Assembly (NCBI GenBank): GCA_038496675.1
Contig: CM076653.1
Coordinates: forward strand, 8,757,438-8,821,437
Source: Rachycentron canadum
Lineage: Eukaryota; Chordata; Actinopteri; Carangiformes; Rachycentridae
Length of the DNA: 64,000 bases
Direction of reading: 5' to 3'
Shown: in pieces, positions 36,180-51,100 of the stretch
How positions within the stretch are numbered: the first letter of the stretch is position 1
Layout: each line of letters opens with the position of its first letter
Made by a program: the position numbers and the translations under genes
Notes under the pieces: generated by a model
Databases searched by the model: none
What the model was told of the DNA's origin: nothing
The model's input: only the letters and a program-made list of their open reading frames with translations

Positions 36180-39100
36180 GTAAGCCTCGAAGTTAAAGTC
36201 CCCGTGTTCTGCCATTCATCCCTGTGAGCTAGCCTGCACACCCACATTGAACATAAGAGAGTTGGAAGTTACAATGCAAACCCCTGCCCTCGTTTTATTA
36301 GTCTCTTTTGAGTGCATCGTTTCCAGCTTTTTAGTAACCTCGCCTATAACATGAGTGTGCTTCACATATTCAATGAAAAAGGTGGTATTTTCAATACAGG
36401 CCAGTAAATGGATGCCCAGAAGCACATCCTGTATGTAGTCTGAATATTATGCACAGAATTTGTAGAGCAGCGCTTCGCCCTTTTCTTGAATGACAATAAC
36501 CTGGCTATAATGTCTTTGTCTGTAGAGGCAGGATAGGATAAGATGATTATTTTTCCCTTCTGGGAGCAATACAAAGTGTTACTGGAGCAGACACATCCAG
36601 GAACAAAGATGTAAAATATAATGTCAAAAAATAACATATAAAACTCTTACATAAGAAGCATGTGGTTGAAAGTACACTATGCTCACTATCTATTTATCAC
36701 TATCTATTTTGGATGCTAGTGTAGTCTAATATCAGTTTCAAAAATTGTAAAATAAAGATGAAAGTGGACAGAGGTAAATGGAATTTGTCTTTGTAGAGAC
36801 AGCAACCACAGCAATATAGTATAAAATAAAGTAATGCACATAAGTGGGAATGAGACAGTGTCCACAAAATGAATACACAGTTCAGTTAGCCTAGTACAGC
36901 CGCAGATACTGGAGAATGAAAGCTGTTAAATTGTAATTAAATAGCATGCTGGGCCACTGAATGCTTCTCTATGTTGACCTCATATGCACAGATTAATAGG
37001 GTATAATAGGAGTATGCCTCAACATTGTTTACGTGTTGTACACTGCCAACTGAATATGAATGTAGTAGCAGTGAGTAACACAATTAAATATCCCATATTG
37101 CTTTGAAAGAAGCGCTGGTGTCCTTGTCAGAGACAATTTAAACACTCCAGTGTTGAGTATTGCCCTATTCTAAGTGCTTGATGCTCTACATTTTTCAGAT
37201 GGATATAAAAACAAACATATCTTCAACCGATTAATATCTCTACACCTTTTTTATCTCAGGGTTATTGCGATTGTGACTTTCGTAGTAAAGCTGTGCATTT
37301 TAGTGTAGGTGTTGGGAGTATTACCAATTGAAGTTCACGACACAACATTGTATTTCGAAACACTCCCAGACATTTTCTGTAGGTAATGTCAGCAACTTTT
37401 TCATTTAAGTCTTAGCTCTGCTGCTGTAGCTGTCATAATAATGTCAATGTCATTAGACTGAAGAGGAACTAGTTCTTAGTTGGTGAAGGGTGGTTACTTG
37501 GCTATACTGAACAAAGGAATCATTATTCTTTACAATGTGATAATAATATTAACTATACTCTGTGCCTGCAAAACATTTATCATAGCATTGATCCAAAGTG
37601 GTTCCTGAAAGATATTCCTCTCTTTTAATGTTTACATTTGGCTTTTTAGAGGTCAGTAAATCAGTAGTCAGAGTCACTGATTTAATTCCCTCCAGAGCCA
37701 GCTGGATTTAAAATGCATTAGCTATTTTAAGGAATTTGTTGAGAAGCACTTTGCAAATAGCAGTGTCTCATGCGTTTGAGTGAATGTGGTGGCTTAATCG
37801 TTTATCATGTGCAGAAGTCAATGCCATAATCAAGTCCATGATTTGATACCCCACTATCGATACGCATTCCGCTGCAGTGGACAGGGTTCTGTATCGCACC
37901 ATTTTGCTGGCAGGTTTTACAGGCAACACATTCTTGGTACATTGTGGGTGTTGAATTTTGACGTGCCCTCTGCCTGGAGATTGATGGGGGTGATATTGAC
38001 AGTTCTGTCTTGTGAAGTTCCAAGTAATCTCTCACTACACAGGGACCTGTCTCAGTTTGAAGTCTTTTTGAGTTTGATTTTTTTTTTTTTTTTTTTTTTG
38101 ATGGGATATGAGCTATAGTCTCATAGCGTCATTCTTTAGATGCCTTATTGTTACAGAAGTGCCAGAGGAAGGACTTTTTATGTAACATGTTAATTTGGAA
38201 ACCTCACATTGCTGTTCCTGTCCAACTTAGTGAACTGGTCCAGAGGTTTCCATGTGGTGGTCCAGTTCCAGCGTATCCGTGCATACAAGAAAGCTACCAC
38301 ATACTACCATTACCAGCCAACATAATAAAAGCCTTCATGACAGAGCACATGAAATACACAACAGGTCAATTTGAAATTATTTTTTGTGGCGCTTGCTTAG
38401 CAACACAGCACGCAGATGGATAAACATCCAGTGAGTCACAGCAGAGATGATAACTTCTGATAAGTTGAAGCCAAAGTGAATGTCATGGCAAATTAACAAG
38501 AGAACAAGGTGTGGGGAGTGGAGTTCAAGACCTAGATTGACCTTTTGTATGAGGATATTGTCAAATCTAGTCTTAAATTAATGCCACACCATTAAACCAA
38601 AAAGTAACTAGTTTATATTCTGAATTGATTGACTCGAAGGTGATTTGGACTGCACTGATACTTTTTAAAGGGTAATTGTTAGCAGCATTATCAGTGGCTT
38701 TGGCCAGAGAAAGTAAAGAGGTGATGTCATAATCACTAATTTTCTACTTGTGTGGAGGAATTTCCTATCTGAAGGCTATCAAGCAAATCAAATATTCAGC
38801 AAGCCGTGCTCTTGTCTGCTTGCCAATATTTTTGTGAAGGCAGTTGTTTTTGCTTCTGATAGCTATGACTGATCAAATATTGCTCTGAGACTTTGGTTGT
38901 GAAAGGGTTGGACCAGTCTTAACAAGGCAGCCTGTTTCACACTGTCAGAGTACTCAGTTCTTGTTAAACAGCTTCTCGAGTGATTGGGAGGATGTGGTCG
39001 GAACAACACCAACCACATTCTCATAGTAACAGCTGTAGCACACGGTGCTTAACAACAGCCTTAAACTTCTGTAAAGATTTCTGTTGAACATACTTTGTAG

Positions 39101-42100
39101 TGTGGCTGTTGATGCATGCGTCTGGTGAGAGGACATTAGTTAATGGCACATCTATACTGTCATCTCGAGAAAGCCCTTCTAGTTGTAGTAAACTGTGATC
39201 CACAGTTCTCAGGTGGAAAAAATAACACCTTTGCAGAGCCTTTAATTCTGTGGTTGCTGAATCCAAACTGCAGTTGATACTCCACCCAAAACTACACTTA
39301 ACCTCACATGCATCCTTGCAATGATGGCACATTTTCAAGCACCAGCAATAGCTACAGAACCTTCTCTAAACTCTTGTCAATTTGCATGCTCAGTATATTT
39401 TCAACTGTTGTTTTTGTAAAAAGAGTCGCAGGTATTTTTTCGGCATGCTGAGCTTACGAATTACGGCACAATGAAAAAGAGTATTATGCTGCAAGAGTGG
39501 TTAGATAATTATTTATAGATGTTGTCCCTTAGAAACCATCTTAACTGACATTATTTCAAGTTGCCCACAACATATGACCCACATCCTCTCCATCTCCAAA
39601 GATGAAACTACCAGACTTTGATGGTCTGACAAACTTTGGGTGTAGTAGCATAATGTATTTTTTCATCTAAAATTGTAATTGCTTTTAACAAGTTTGTAGA
39701 ATATTTTAAGCAGTGAAACAAGACACAAGTAATTAGTGTCTATTGTGGATCCAACATTTTGTGATAACATGTTTTCAACTGCTGCAGAGGTACTCTATAA
39801 CGGTACATTGCCTTTGTTCTAATATTAACTCAAAGACTTTATAGATTTGCCAGAGGTATGCACACCTTAAGTGTGTTGTAGTTAATATATTAAATGAGGT
39901 AAAGTGCAGCATTAAGTGTGTTTAGGTTATATTGCAACTATGTGATACTACAGCATTTACACAAAGCTCAAGATTTATAGATTAGGTGTTTACTAGTCCA
40001 TTTTAAACCAGGTCTTCACCATTATAACCATGTTGTATGTGGGTGGTTGGTGGCAGGAGAAATGATGACCCCTGGCTACACTATTCTTCCCACTTCACTT
40101 CTCACCTCAGATTGTCTTGAATAAAGAGGGTTATTCCATTGCTTTGGAAATAACACTTATTTCGCAGCTATGGTAAGAAAAGAAAACAATCTCAGCTTGT
40201 GATATAACCCTGTTAAAAGGGAAAACAATATGGCATTAATTATGGTGGACCAGCAGGGCTGTGAGTCTAAACAAGACTGACTTTGATATATTCATCCCTC
40301 AGATTCACCTTCTTAAACATGTTTTAAGTGTGAACTCTTGTGCTAGTGATGAGGAGGAAAAGCAGAAACGCGTAGAAGACTCAGTATCTTGTATATAGAA
40401 ATGTCATCATCTTCCCCTTCCCTGCCTTCATATTGTCAAAACTGAGTTGAAACATGGAACTGCTGTAAATTACTTTGGAAAGTAACTAAAGTCTGTTTGA
40501 AAAGTCTTTTGAGTTTATACCTGCAATGTCGTCAGACAAATCATCCATTAGTCAAAGTAGCTAAGGCTTGTCCGAAAAGATGCTAGCATTGTCACTAGAT
40601 CCCTCTTCTTTTTTTTTTTTTTTTTTATAAACTAAAGTGGTCTGACATCAGGAAATCTAACAACAAAGGCAATAAGTCGGCACAGTTGCCTGTGAATGCT
40701 CCCCTGGTGATGGCATAGAAATGGCAACAACCAATGACACTATCACTCAGTCAGTCAACGACAGACATTCGCCCTGCTGTTGTGGCCCAACCAATAAGTT
40801 TGTCATTTCCATGCCAGATGACAGAAAGTTTTCCACAGTGCATCTTTGCAGTCTTCATTGTGCTTTGGATTCACTTACACTTACCAAGCACTTTATTAGG
40901 AATGCCATACTAATATCAGGTGGGCCTCCTTTTGCTCTCAAAACCTCCATAGTTCAACTTGGTATGGATTCCACAAGATGTTAGAAACTTTCCATTAAGA
41001 TTATGCTCTATGTTGACAGGTTTGCATCACATCCTTTCTAAAGATTTGGCAGCTGTACATTTATCTTCTATTCTAACTCATCCCAAAGGTGACATTGTGC
41101 ATACCCCAGCTGGAGGTAGACATCGGAAGATGGTAAACTGTCATAACGGGATGCACACCGTCAACAACAATACCCATACAGCCTGAGACAGTCAAGCCAT
41201 GATTGATGGTATTAAAGGGACCAAAGTGTGCCAAATAACATTCCCCACACCATTACACCACCACCACCAGCCTGGCTTGTTGACACGAGGCAGGTTGAGT
41301 CTATGGATTCATGCTGTGGATGCCAGATTCTGATCGTACCATCTGCTACCTCAACAGAAATCCAGATTCATGAGACCAGGCCAGGGTTTTTCAGTATTCA
41401 CCTCCCCAGTGACCACTGCAGCTAGTCTAGGTTTGTGTTGCCCATTCTGAGAAGCCTTTCTGCTCACAATAGTTGTAAAGAGTGGTTATCTGAGTTACCG
41501 TAGCCTGTCTGTCAGCTTGGCCATTCTCCTCCGACCTCTCTCATCAACAAAAACACATTGTTGATGTGGGGCTGAGCTGCGGCTCACTGTATGTTTTTTT
41601 TTTTTTTTTTTTAGTTTTTTGGCACCATGCTGAGTAAAACTCTAAGAAGCTCTTGTGTGTGGAAATCTGCCGTAAGCTCCTGACCTCTAGCTGCATGATT
41701 TTAAGCATTGTACTGCTGCTACATGATTGCCCAATTGGATAATTGCATGAATATACAGGTATACAGGTGTTCAGTGCATAGTGATATGAAAGTGTTTTAG
41801 GAGTGCTTTCCTTGAGCCAGAGTGTTGGCTATAAAATAATATACTGTCACTTTAAGTAAAAGGATGCTTTCAGTATGTACAGTGTTTGTCAAGTATTTTG
41901 TGAACTGCAAGGTTAATGCTATTTTTGTCATCACAAAGATTTCATTCCAAAGTTCCACATGAGGTAAATAATTTCTGTTATTGCATATGCTACAATACAT
42001 CTGTCAATGCGAGTGCTTTTAGTGGAATATGTAAAGTACAGGACATTAATTGTCCTATTTTAGTAGGACCACAAAGAGAACTAAGGCAAGGAAAATGAAC

Positions 42101-45100
42101 TGGGGAAAATAATTTCTCTTGAAATGACTGTTGATGTGGCCTTGGGCAATAAAGCTAACTTTGTAATATTCACACTGTGTGAATATGCTCAATAAATTCC
42201 CCTTAAGTAGAAAAAAAGATGGGGAAAGATGTCAACTGTAGTGTCTTTTCTTGAAGTGGGTGGCATAACATTTCCATTAAGAATGCGGTGATGCAAATGT
42301 TGTTGATATTGCCTAGCACTGTCTAATCAATTATTCATTGTGTCATTCTAGAAACCGCCGCTTAAGTGTTATGACTGACTTTCCCACCGTCATTCAGCCT
42401 AAATCTGACAAGAACATTGTTATTTAACCCAAACTCGAGATGTGCGTTTACTTCAGAGAGGGACTTGCTGAATATAACTTTGTAGCTTGCACGCTTGATT
42501 GCAATCCAGTTTCCCAAACCAGTGCCACCAGTTGATGGGGCAATTTATTTAAGATCCTTTGACAGCCATCCTTGATTCAGGGTCCTGCTGCTGTCTCACA
42601 TTCACCATGTGTTCAAGGCAACTTACAGCAGCACTCAGTCACTTACTTGAATCATTGCCTATTCATTTATCAGCTCAGGTGTCACTGATTTACACAAGTG
42701 CTGCTTGCCTCACCCAGTTATTTCAAGGGTAGCTCAAATGACTCGGCAGTGATTACAGTTCTGCCACATTAATGGTAGAAATGGTTCCTATACCCTTATA
42801 ATGAGTTGCGTTAATATTTTACTATTAAAGTACACATTTAACATGGAGTGAAATCATAAATAATTATGCTTTTACGCCACTGTCACATATTAAAATCCCA
42901 GAATTGAGGCTGTGACTCAGATGTCAATAAAAGACATTTAAGCCTCTTGAGAGGAAACGCAAGGCTGACTGTCACTCCCAGAATGTATGTTTAGGGTTTT
43001 AACAGGGTTAAGCTGTTCTGGAGAACTGATGCGTATTTAACATAATCCAGACTATAAGTATGTTGATATTGTCTACATCAGTGCTAATTGCTGTAGACTA
43101 GAGCTACAATATATGTCAGCTGTTCTCAAATGGGACAAATTTCAGCTTGTCTTAACATTACAATAAACTTTATATCCTTTGGTTTTAGACTGCTGGGCAG
43201 ACAAAACAAGATGGAGGATGACATTGTCTTGCATTCTAGGAATGAGGACAGTTTTTCTGATGTTTTATTGATCAAACACTTGACTGTTTCATTGAAAAAA
43301 ATAACAGAATATTAAATTGGGAAAGTACTTGTTAATTGTTTTCCTACTGTGGACAAGCTCTTTGCTTTCCATTGTCTTATTACATGTCTTGCACACTGAA
43401 TATTTGAATGTTCAATATGACCATTTATCCATGTAATGCCCAACCATGACAAAATCCGTGTGTTTATATAGTTTTTAACACTGTTTACTGCGAGTCCTCT
43501 TTTACTGTAATTTGATCACATTGACAAACTTGTTCTTGTTGACTTAATGAACTGGAAAGCTCTGTTTGAGGAACTGCAAACCGAACTTCTGTCAAAGTCT
43601 ACTTGTGTTTGCAAAGAACATGTTAACATGTAACAGCTACTCTGTGGCCACTTTCTTTCTTTCCACAGTAGTTGCCTTCTAACCAATGATTAACAAATTG
43701 AATAATGTTGACAATGAAAAAGATCAGTTTTAATATAGCACTATATTAACATTGTTATTAACAGACTCCAATATTAACTGTGTTTGTATCCTTGAGGAAG
43801 CAGTCGCTGTTGAATTGATTGAGAGTAAATTGACCAGATATTTGTAATTACCTGTGCCTTAACACTGTCTTACCTTGCTGTTCAGCCTGAAAAGGTTTCT
43901 TGGATGAATATGTAAATGTGATCTTGCAGTTTTGTCAACGTTGGCTGTAGAAATGGAAATTTGCAGCTAAATCGACTGTTAATTTTACTCAGTGCACGCA
44001 GAGCTTTTGAAGCCCGTCAGTGTTCTCAAACCGCCTCATCATGGACCTGTTCTCTCTCTTTCTCTCTCTCTTTTGTTAGTCTGAACTGTGACATGACATT
44101 TTTACTCAATCTCTCCGGTCGAGGTCTGATTAGAATCCGAATAAGTTTTCAGCAGTTGCAGTGTTTGCCTGACTTGAATAATGTGTAAATGCTTTAAAGT
44201 CTGACCTGATTGGAAAAATAGGTGCTGTGCACTGTTACATTACACTACTCGTCAATTAATGGATAAACAGCTTTTCTAGCTCTGTTTTTCAAAGCTCAAT
44301 TTGAGATAATGTTGTATAACTATTTTTAGTGAGATCTAATATGCTTATACCATTAACATTCTAAAAGGACTTAATTTGCAAACATTAAACCTTAAGTGAA
44401 ATGTTAGTCTTAGCTAATTTTATCTCGCATCTCTGTGTAAGGTCCTCATTTACTTGAAGATAAGTGAAAAAATATAGCAGCTAGTGTTTTGAGGCAAATT
44501 AGCCTGGTAAATAGCCAGTGCTATGCTGGAATTCTCATTCTCATTAGGAGGTGAGTTGTCCTTGCTGAACATAAGACTAAGGTGATAGGTAACAGCTGTT
44601 TCATACCTTTATTCTGTGTCTTGAAAGTTGGAGGCTCACCCACACACTAATAGGGGTCAACATAACAGTTCCACCCTGTTAACACTCCAGGAGCATTTAT
44701 CACAGGTTGATGTTATTTCTCGTGGTTAAATACAGAGGGGGAAACTGAAAATGTGTGACATCCAGGCTTAACACTTAAAGGTTGACTGCAAAACTGAACT
44801 GGAATAACACGAATTTTGTTATGATGCAGTTTTATGAGGAAATGAATAAGATAAATTGTGCTATTGGGACATTTTTGTTACCTGAGTGAAGGACAGGTTT
44901 AGGTCTATTGTTATAGAAACAGGGAATTAAAAAACAAATAATGCTTTTACTGTGCCCATCTTCAATCTCACACTGGCTTTGCCTATGCAGTGTGGGTCAG
45001 TGGTTCATAATCCTGCATTGGTCCTGGGGGAGATTACATATGGGTGTTTCCATTGTAGGCAGGGAGTTTTCGTATGACTGGGAAATGTGCTCATTGTGAA

Positions 45101-48100
45101 ATGGGAAATGCTGCGAGTTAGTGGTGACTGGAAATGACATTTTGCTTGGCTTGCTGGTTGACATTTTTCTCAAGGTCCTGTTAAATATTTTATTCACAGG
45201 AGCCATAAAAATGTCGAAATCTTTTCTAACATCCGGCTTTTATCCAATGGCTGTGAAGAAAGCTGGGAAGGCTGTCATCATGGGGCTGTGTGTTTGATGT
45301 CAGACTTCACACACACGGGTCAAGTGTAGGCTAAGCTGTCACTGTCTTTGCTGTCTACTCTACTCTAAAATTGCGAGTCACAACAAAGACTGGGAAACGA
45401 CTTAAAACTGTAGCTGGTTGAAGTTTTGTTTTTTTTTGTTTTTTTTCAGTTTCATACAAGAGAGAATACAAGAGTACTGCAAGGCAGCTCAGTACATGTG
45501 AGTCTCACAAGAAATGCGTGGCTCAAAAAGAGATGTTGATCTATGGATGCTTTCCTGCTGAAACCCAGAGGTTATTGCTATACAGATAAGGTAACAGCAG
45601 CTGAAATTATGAGCGTATCTTACCACACTGTGCAACACTTCTGATCATACAGGTCAGTTGACTGTGGTGGCAAGCAAGTGAAAATATCATGTGGTTTCTA
45701 CAAAAGCAGCACCCATAGTTACAGATGTGCTTGCACCTGCCTCTTTGGAAACGTGTTTGAGAGTAAACAGAAAAGAGAAAGGGAAAGACTGTTGCATAAG
45801 ACCATAAGAAGTGTGAAACTTCAGCTTCCTTTTATGCAGACTCCAGTTAGTTAGGTATTGTATTCAAATTAAAATGTATTTGTGATGTCCTTCACATACT
45901 AAAGGCCTAACCTGTCACCTGCATAGTCTAATATATGTTTTAAGTTAAGTAATTTTTTTTTCCCATATAGGCAATGTCTGCAGGCGAGAGATCAATGATG
46001 GTGTTCACAAGTTGATATTTCATTAGTGAGCCTATTGGTAACCACCAATCATCCAGAGGCTATGGACTAATTAACTAACTTTTTTTTGTGAAAAGTCATT
46101 AAGTGAATTAATGACATGAAGAGGCTTTTGGGGTCAGAGAAGGTATTAATTATGCTCCTGTAGGCGCGGAGCATTGTCAGTAGGGGCCATATAAAGCTGT
46201 GTAAAGGCACTTCATTTTACTGAATTAACAAATGAACTGTGGTTAATGGCTCAATCAATATTTGAGAACACGAGAAGCTTTCTCCTAAAGCCTAGAGCCA
46301 AAAACCTAAGAGCTGATGATGAAGAACCTGGAACTCTTCCACAGTTTGGAGAAAAGTAGTGGTGAACAATTAACTCAGAAGACCTAAGGCTATTTTTTTT
46401 CTCTGGTTAATCGTATATTTTTCTTTTTCAGAACTGAAATACTGCCATAGAAAGCACATTTGAGTATAAATTTTTAGGGAACATTTTCTAGTATCAGCAA
46501 GTCTTTGGTTTCGAGCTTTGGGAAAGCACTATTCTCACAGAGAAATTGGACTTTTCTGGAGCATAACACACTCAGTTTTGTCTCTTTTAGCTGCTTGAGC
46601 TAATTTTGTCACATGCTCTTGTCACTTGTACATATCCACCCACAACTGTAATGCAATAGAGCATTTGGCTTTAAGAAGTCAGACAATCCAGTGGTCTAAA
46701 AAAAGAGTGCTTTTATCTTTTGGTTCGGCTGCATGACCAAGGTACCCAGGTCAATTAGTCAGTTATGAAACCTCAGATTTACAATTGCATAGAACAAACT
46801 AAAACTATAAAATCATAAAACGAAGGGAACATGAGGTAAGATTGTGTTGCGCTCTAGTTACTGATAACCTGTAGTCACAACCACAGTGTTGTAGAAAGAA
46901 ACTCTCATTTATGTTTGTTCAGGAAATGGTGTAGCTTTAAAAGTTTCCTCCCAGGGTAGTCACTGTCCTCACACTTCATTTGATCAACAACTGATATCAT
47001 GTGGTACAGAGCAGCAGCAGCTGGGTCTTCACCAGGTTCAAACTCCCGTGGGACTCGACTGCTGTGCAACTGAAGAACAAAAAGTCTCCATTTGCTGTTT
47101 TAATCAAATAAAAGACTCTTTACTAGAAGTGTTTATCTTGTGTTACAATATTAAATGTTGAACACATAATGATTCTAATGTGCAGTATAATTAAATAATA
47201 TTTAATAATAATAATTTTTCAGAAAAAATATCCCTACATATTTTGCATTAATGTAATGTAGATTTACTGAGGGAAAGGCACTTTCCACAGGTCAGACTGT
47301 GCAGGTGAAGGAGATATGTTGGTGTTTTTCCTTGGCCTTCATGGCTTCATTGTGTTGTATTTTATAATATCTGCTTTTTGGTTGTATGGATTGATGGTGT
47401 TAATGGTTGCTGTGTGCGTGTGCCATTTCCTCTTCCTTACTGTCACCAGAGCGGTTTCTTGTGACTCATTTTGTTCTAGTTTTTGTTGTTCCTCCAAAAT
47501 GTTTTCTGTCACTGCATTACTCTCCCATCTCTTTCACACTTTAGATTTGTTTTCATCTCAGCCTCCTCTGCCTGTTGAACTTATCAGGGGGTGTTAACAC
47601 AGTCTTGTTATTTAATGAGGCAGCTTGGAAAGAAATTTTCAGTAGTTGGTTTAATGCAAGAGATTTCCCTTCTAATTGTAAGGCAACAGTATTGCTATCA
47701 TGAGCGATTGTGTTTGCACATGGGTATGTATGCGACTCATCCAATACATTAATCGTGCCTCTCTAATTGTCAGTCTAACTCAGAGAAAACATGAGATTTT
47801 AGCATAGAGTAATTAAAGTGTCTGAGCCTCGATGCAATGTCTTTCATGTGTGCATATTTCACAGATGGAGCATTATATCACCTTTTGTTTTCTTGTAGTC
47901 TGCTTATAGACCCTGTATGAAGTGGACATGCACTAATGTTTTTATTCTGTTACTGATATTTCAGCTCAAACCATCAGCAGGTACTGAACACCAAGCTGAT
48001 ACCAGTACTCTTTCGAAACCCCACTGTGTTATGTAACATGAGGCCAGACTGGTATTGAAAATATTGTATAAAAGAAAAGAAAAAAAACTAATTATGATCT

Positions 48101-51100
48101 TGATTGTTGTTTACATTAAACCACATCGTTTTCATTGCCCAAATGAGTGTACAGTATGCTAATATGAGTCTTGTGGCTTTATAGTGTATATATTTGATCA
48201 CAAACATCACTAGCAATACAATATAGAAACCACAGACATGTATTGCAGGCTAATGAAAAGGCCACCTTACAAAGGTTACATTGGCAACAGTGATACATTT
48301 GTATTCAGATTAAATTCTTCTTATTGACTCATTGATTAACATTCATGTGAACTGAAACCAATCCTGGTGTAGAGCTAAAAGTTGCTTTATGCTGCGATGT
48401 GGTTCAGGTGATTGACATTGCTTGTTGTTGGGGGTGTAGGTAGAACAGTGGAGCCGAGAGTAATGAGTCCCCTGTGTTGTCCTCAGTTGCACAGGCAGTT
48501 CATAACTGCTCACTGAGCCAGAAAAAAAATGCAGGATTCAGCCCATTAGGGGATTCGGATTCCTATGGGATCTGTGAGCAGTTGGATATACCCTCTCACT
48601 TAGTCACTCTCTCCATGCTGCTTTCTCATCATCTCTTACTGTGTTTGCTTGTCTCTGACTCATTCTTGGTCTCCTTTTTTTCATTCAACACACACCCTCT
48701 AAAACACACCAAACATATATTGCAACAATGTGTAAAGGCATAAAAGTAATTTCTCATATCAGGGTGGGCCTACTGGGATCAGCCTCATCATTATCTCTTT
48801 ATTATGAAACATCATGAAAACAGTCCAATATCCTTTTTATATTCTACTGGTTTTCACCACTGTTTCTTTTTTGAACATAACAAGGAAAAATTAACTCAGT
48901 TGTGGATAATGAGCACTACTACAACAATTACACAAAAGATTCTTTTAACAATAACTTAGACCTCAATTCGACATTGCATAACAAATACAGTTTCAAATAA
49001 GTGATGAGTAATAACATGCCATACCCTGGACACGGTTGTTGATCATTAACTGTAACACAGGATGTACTCAGTAATGTCTGTATTTTGAAATTACCTTTTC
49101 ATCATTACACTAAAAAATATGCTGCCCCATGGTCTTAAACACAGTCCCCAGTTATACAGGTGAGCTGTTGACCCTGGATGACTGGTAAAGATCCTTTAAA
49201 GTAATTAGTCCTGTTATTTTCTACATCATTTCTGTTGGACAGATCAAGTATCAAGGCTATGCAGGCAGCCATAATGTCAACATTTCAGGAATTATCATTT
49301 TATAGGTTGTTTTGGCTTCTGCCTGGCTAAAAAAAAAAAATCTTAATCATGGCTCACTTTGTGTCTATTATTCAATTCCAAGAAACAGAGATGAAGTATC
49401 TAATTTAACCATAAATAGACAATCTGATAATGGTGATCTTGTCTCTTTAAGTACTATATTAAGAACTATTAAAACTGTACTTAATATAAAAGAGAACGCC
49501 CTCGGTCACATGACTTTCGCCAGGGATTGTTGCATACGATATGGTTCCCTCAGGAAATAATAACAATCTAAAACGGAAATGCGTGTGTGTGTGTTCGGTA
49601 TTGTTTTCTAGTTTTGGTAAAGGAAGCAGAGGGAAATCCTGAGGTGAATGTCTGGCATTGCAGCACTTGCAATACAGCAGGAAGTTGACACATACCATCA
49701 GTTAGCTGTGACTCTAACACAAGGGTAATATACAGTATGGACTACTCCACATTCTTGTCCAGATCATAAGGATTATCTGCAGTCATGCATTTAGATTTTA
49801 AGCTCCCCTTTTATATAATGAACCCATTTTAAACAGCAGACAGGGTAAAGGAATGTGATTATTATGTTTACAGTTTGTTTGACATGGTCCATCCACGGTT
49901 TGCAGAGAGCGTTAATCAGAGTAAACATGTCACAGTCAGTGTGTTTTGAAATACTCCAGCACACACATAGGATTTACAATGATTGTCATTTAAAAAATCA
50001 TTTCATAATATTATTTGGCTGTGTTTAAAAGTTCACATTAGCAGACAGAAGCTTCCATGGATCTGTTTAATAGGATGTTTATTATTATACTTGATTGTAT
50101 TTGTGATAGTTTTCATGTTGGTACCCAACTTTGAGTCTCCTTGACGACTGTCCTACTCTGCATATATCCATTTAGTTTTATCATTGTATGTCATCTACTA
50201 TGAAGTCTTAATAGACAAGCTCTTAACAAACAATCTGACTGACACTGCTGTCAGCAGCAGGCTACATTGTGGTCAGTAACTATTGCTTCAGCTGCATCTT
50301 GTCCTTTTTGCAAACGGGTATGTACATGACACAACACAGCCAATCCTTGCATACCTGTAATAGCTGCTGCACAGCCATGGTCATGTGCAAGACCACAGAG
50401 GAAACATTAAGCAGACAGACTAGGGACAAAAGTGATCAGAAATGACTGGAAGTGGCTACACCCTCATCTGTGATCTTGCCATGGTCAAAAACCAGCCTTA
50501 ACCCTGTCTACTGACAATAATAACAAAAATAAACTTGTCAAAGTAAAACGCAGAAGATGTAAATGTCAGGGAGAAGTGTGAAGGCTTCTGTAAGCATTTA
50601 CAGTCATGTGGATACAGACACGTGGAAATCAAACAGGCAGCTATTGCAATCATTTTGTGGCTTTGCACATGCTTCCTTGACACAATCATGTTTTGCTTTT
50701 TCCGTATGTGAGATATGCGCATCTGAGTTTCATTACACAAGATGTTGTGAAGGTTTTGAACATATCATTAAACCCCAAGGGAAAATAAGGATCAAGAGTT
50801 TCTATTGAGTTGCATAACTTGGCAACATCATATTGTTGACACGTCATCCATTCCCTTTGTATAAAATGTTCCCATTCAGCTGCCACATGATGATTGACAA
50901 TGTTTTAGGTTTGGCTGGTGCTAAATTTTAAGTTTGAATAATCCAAATTATAAAATGGTGTCCTTGTGCTGAAGGAACCTGCTGCAGTGGAAAGAGCAGG
51001 GTTCATTGAAAATGTCAGAAATGTGGCTGCACTAGTTGACTGGATTTGTGTGGGCGATACTTCCTGGGGGAGACTCCCTGTTCTATCGCCATAATATACA

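Noticed and set aside
40721..41425. Three plus-strand open frames of 65-87 codons
   Set aside because: They mostly lie antisense across the Tc1-like relic, whose coding direction is minus.
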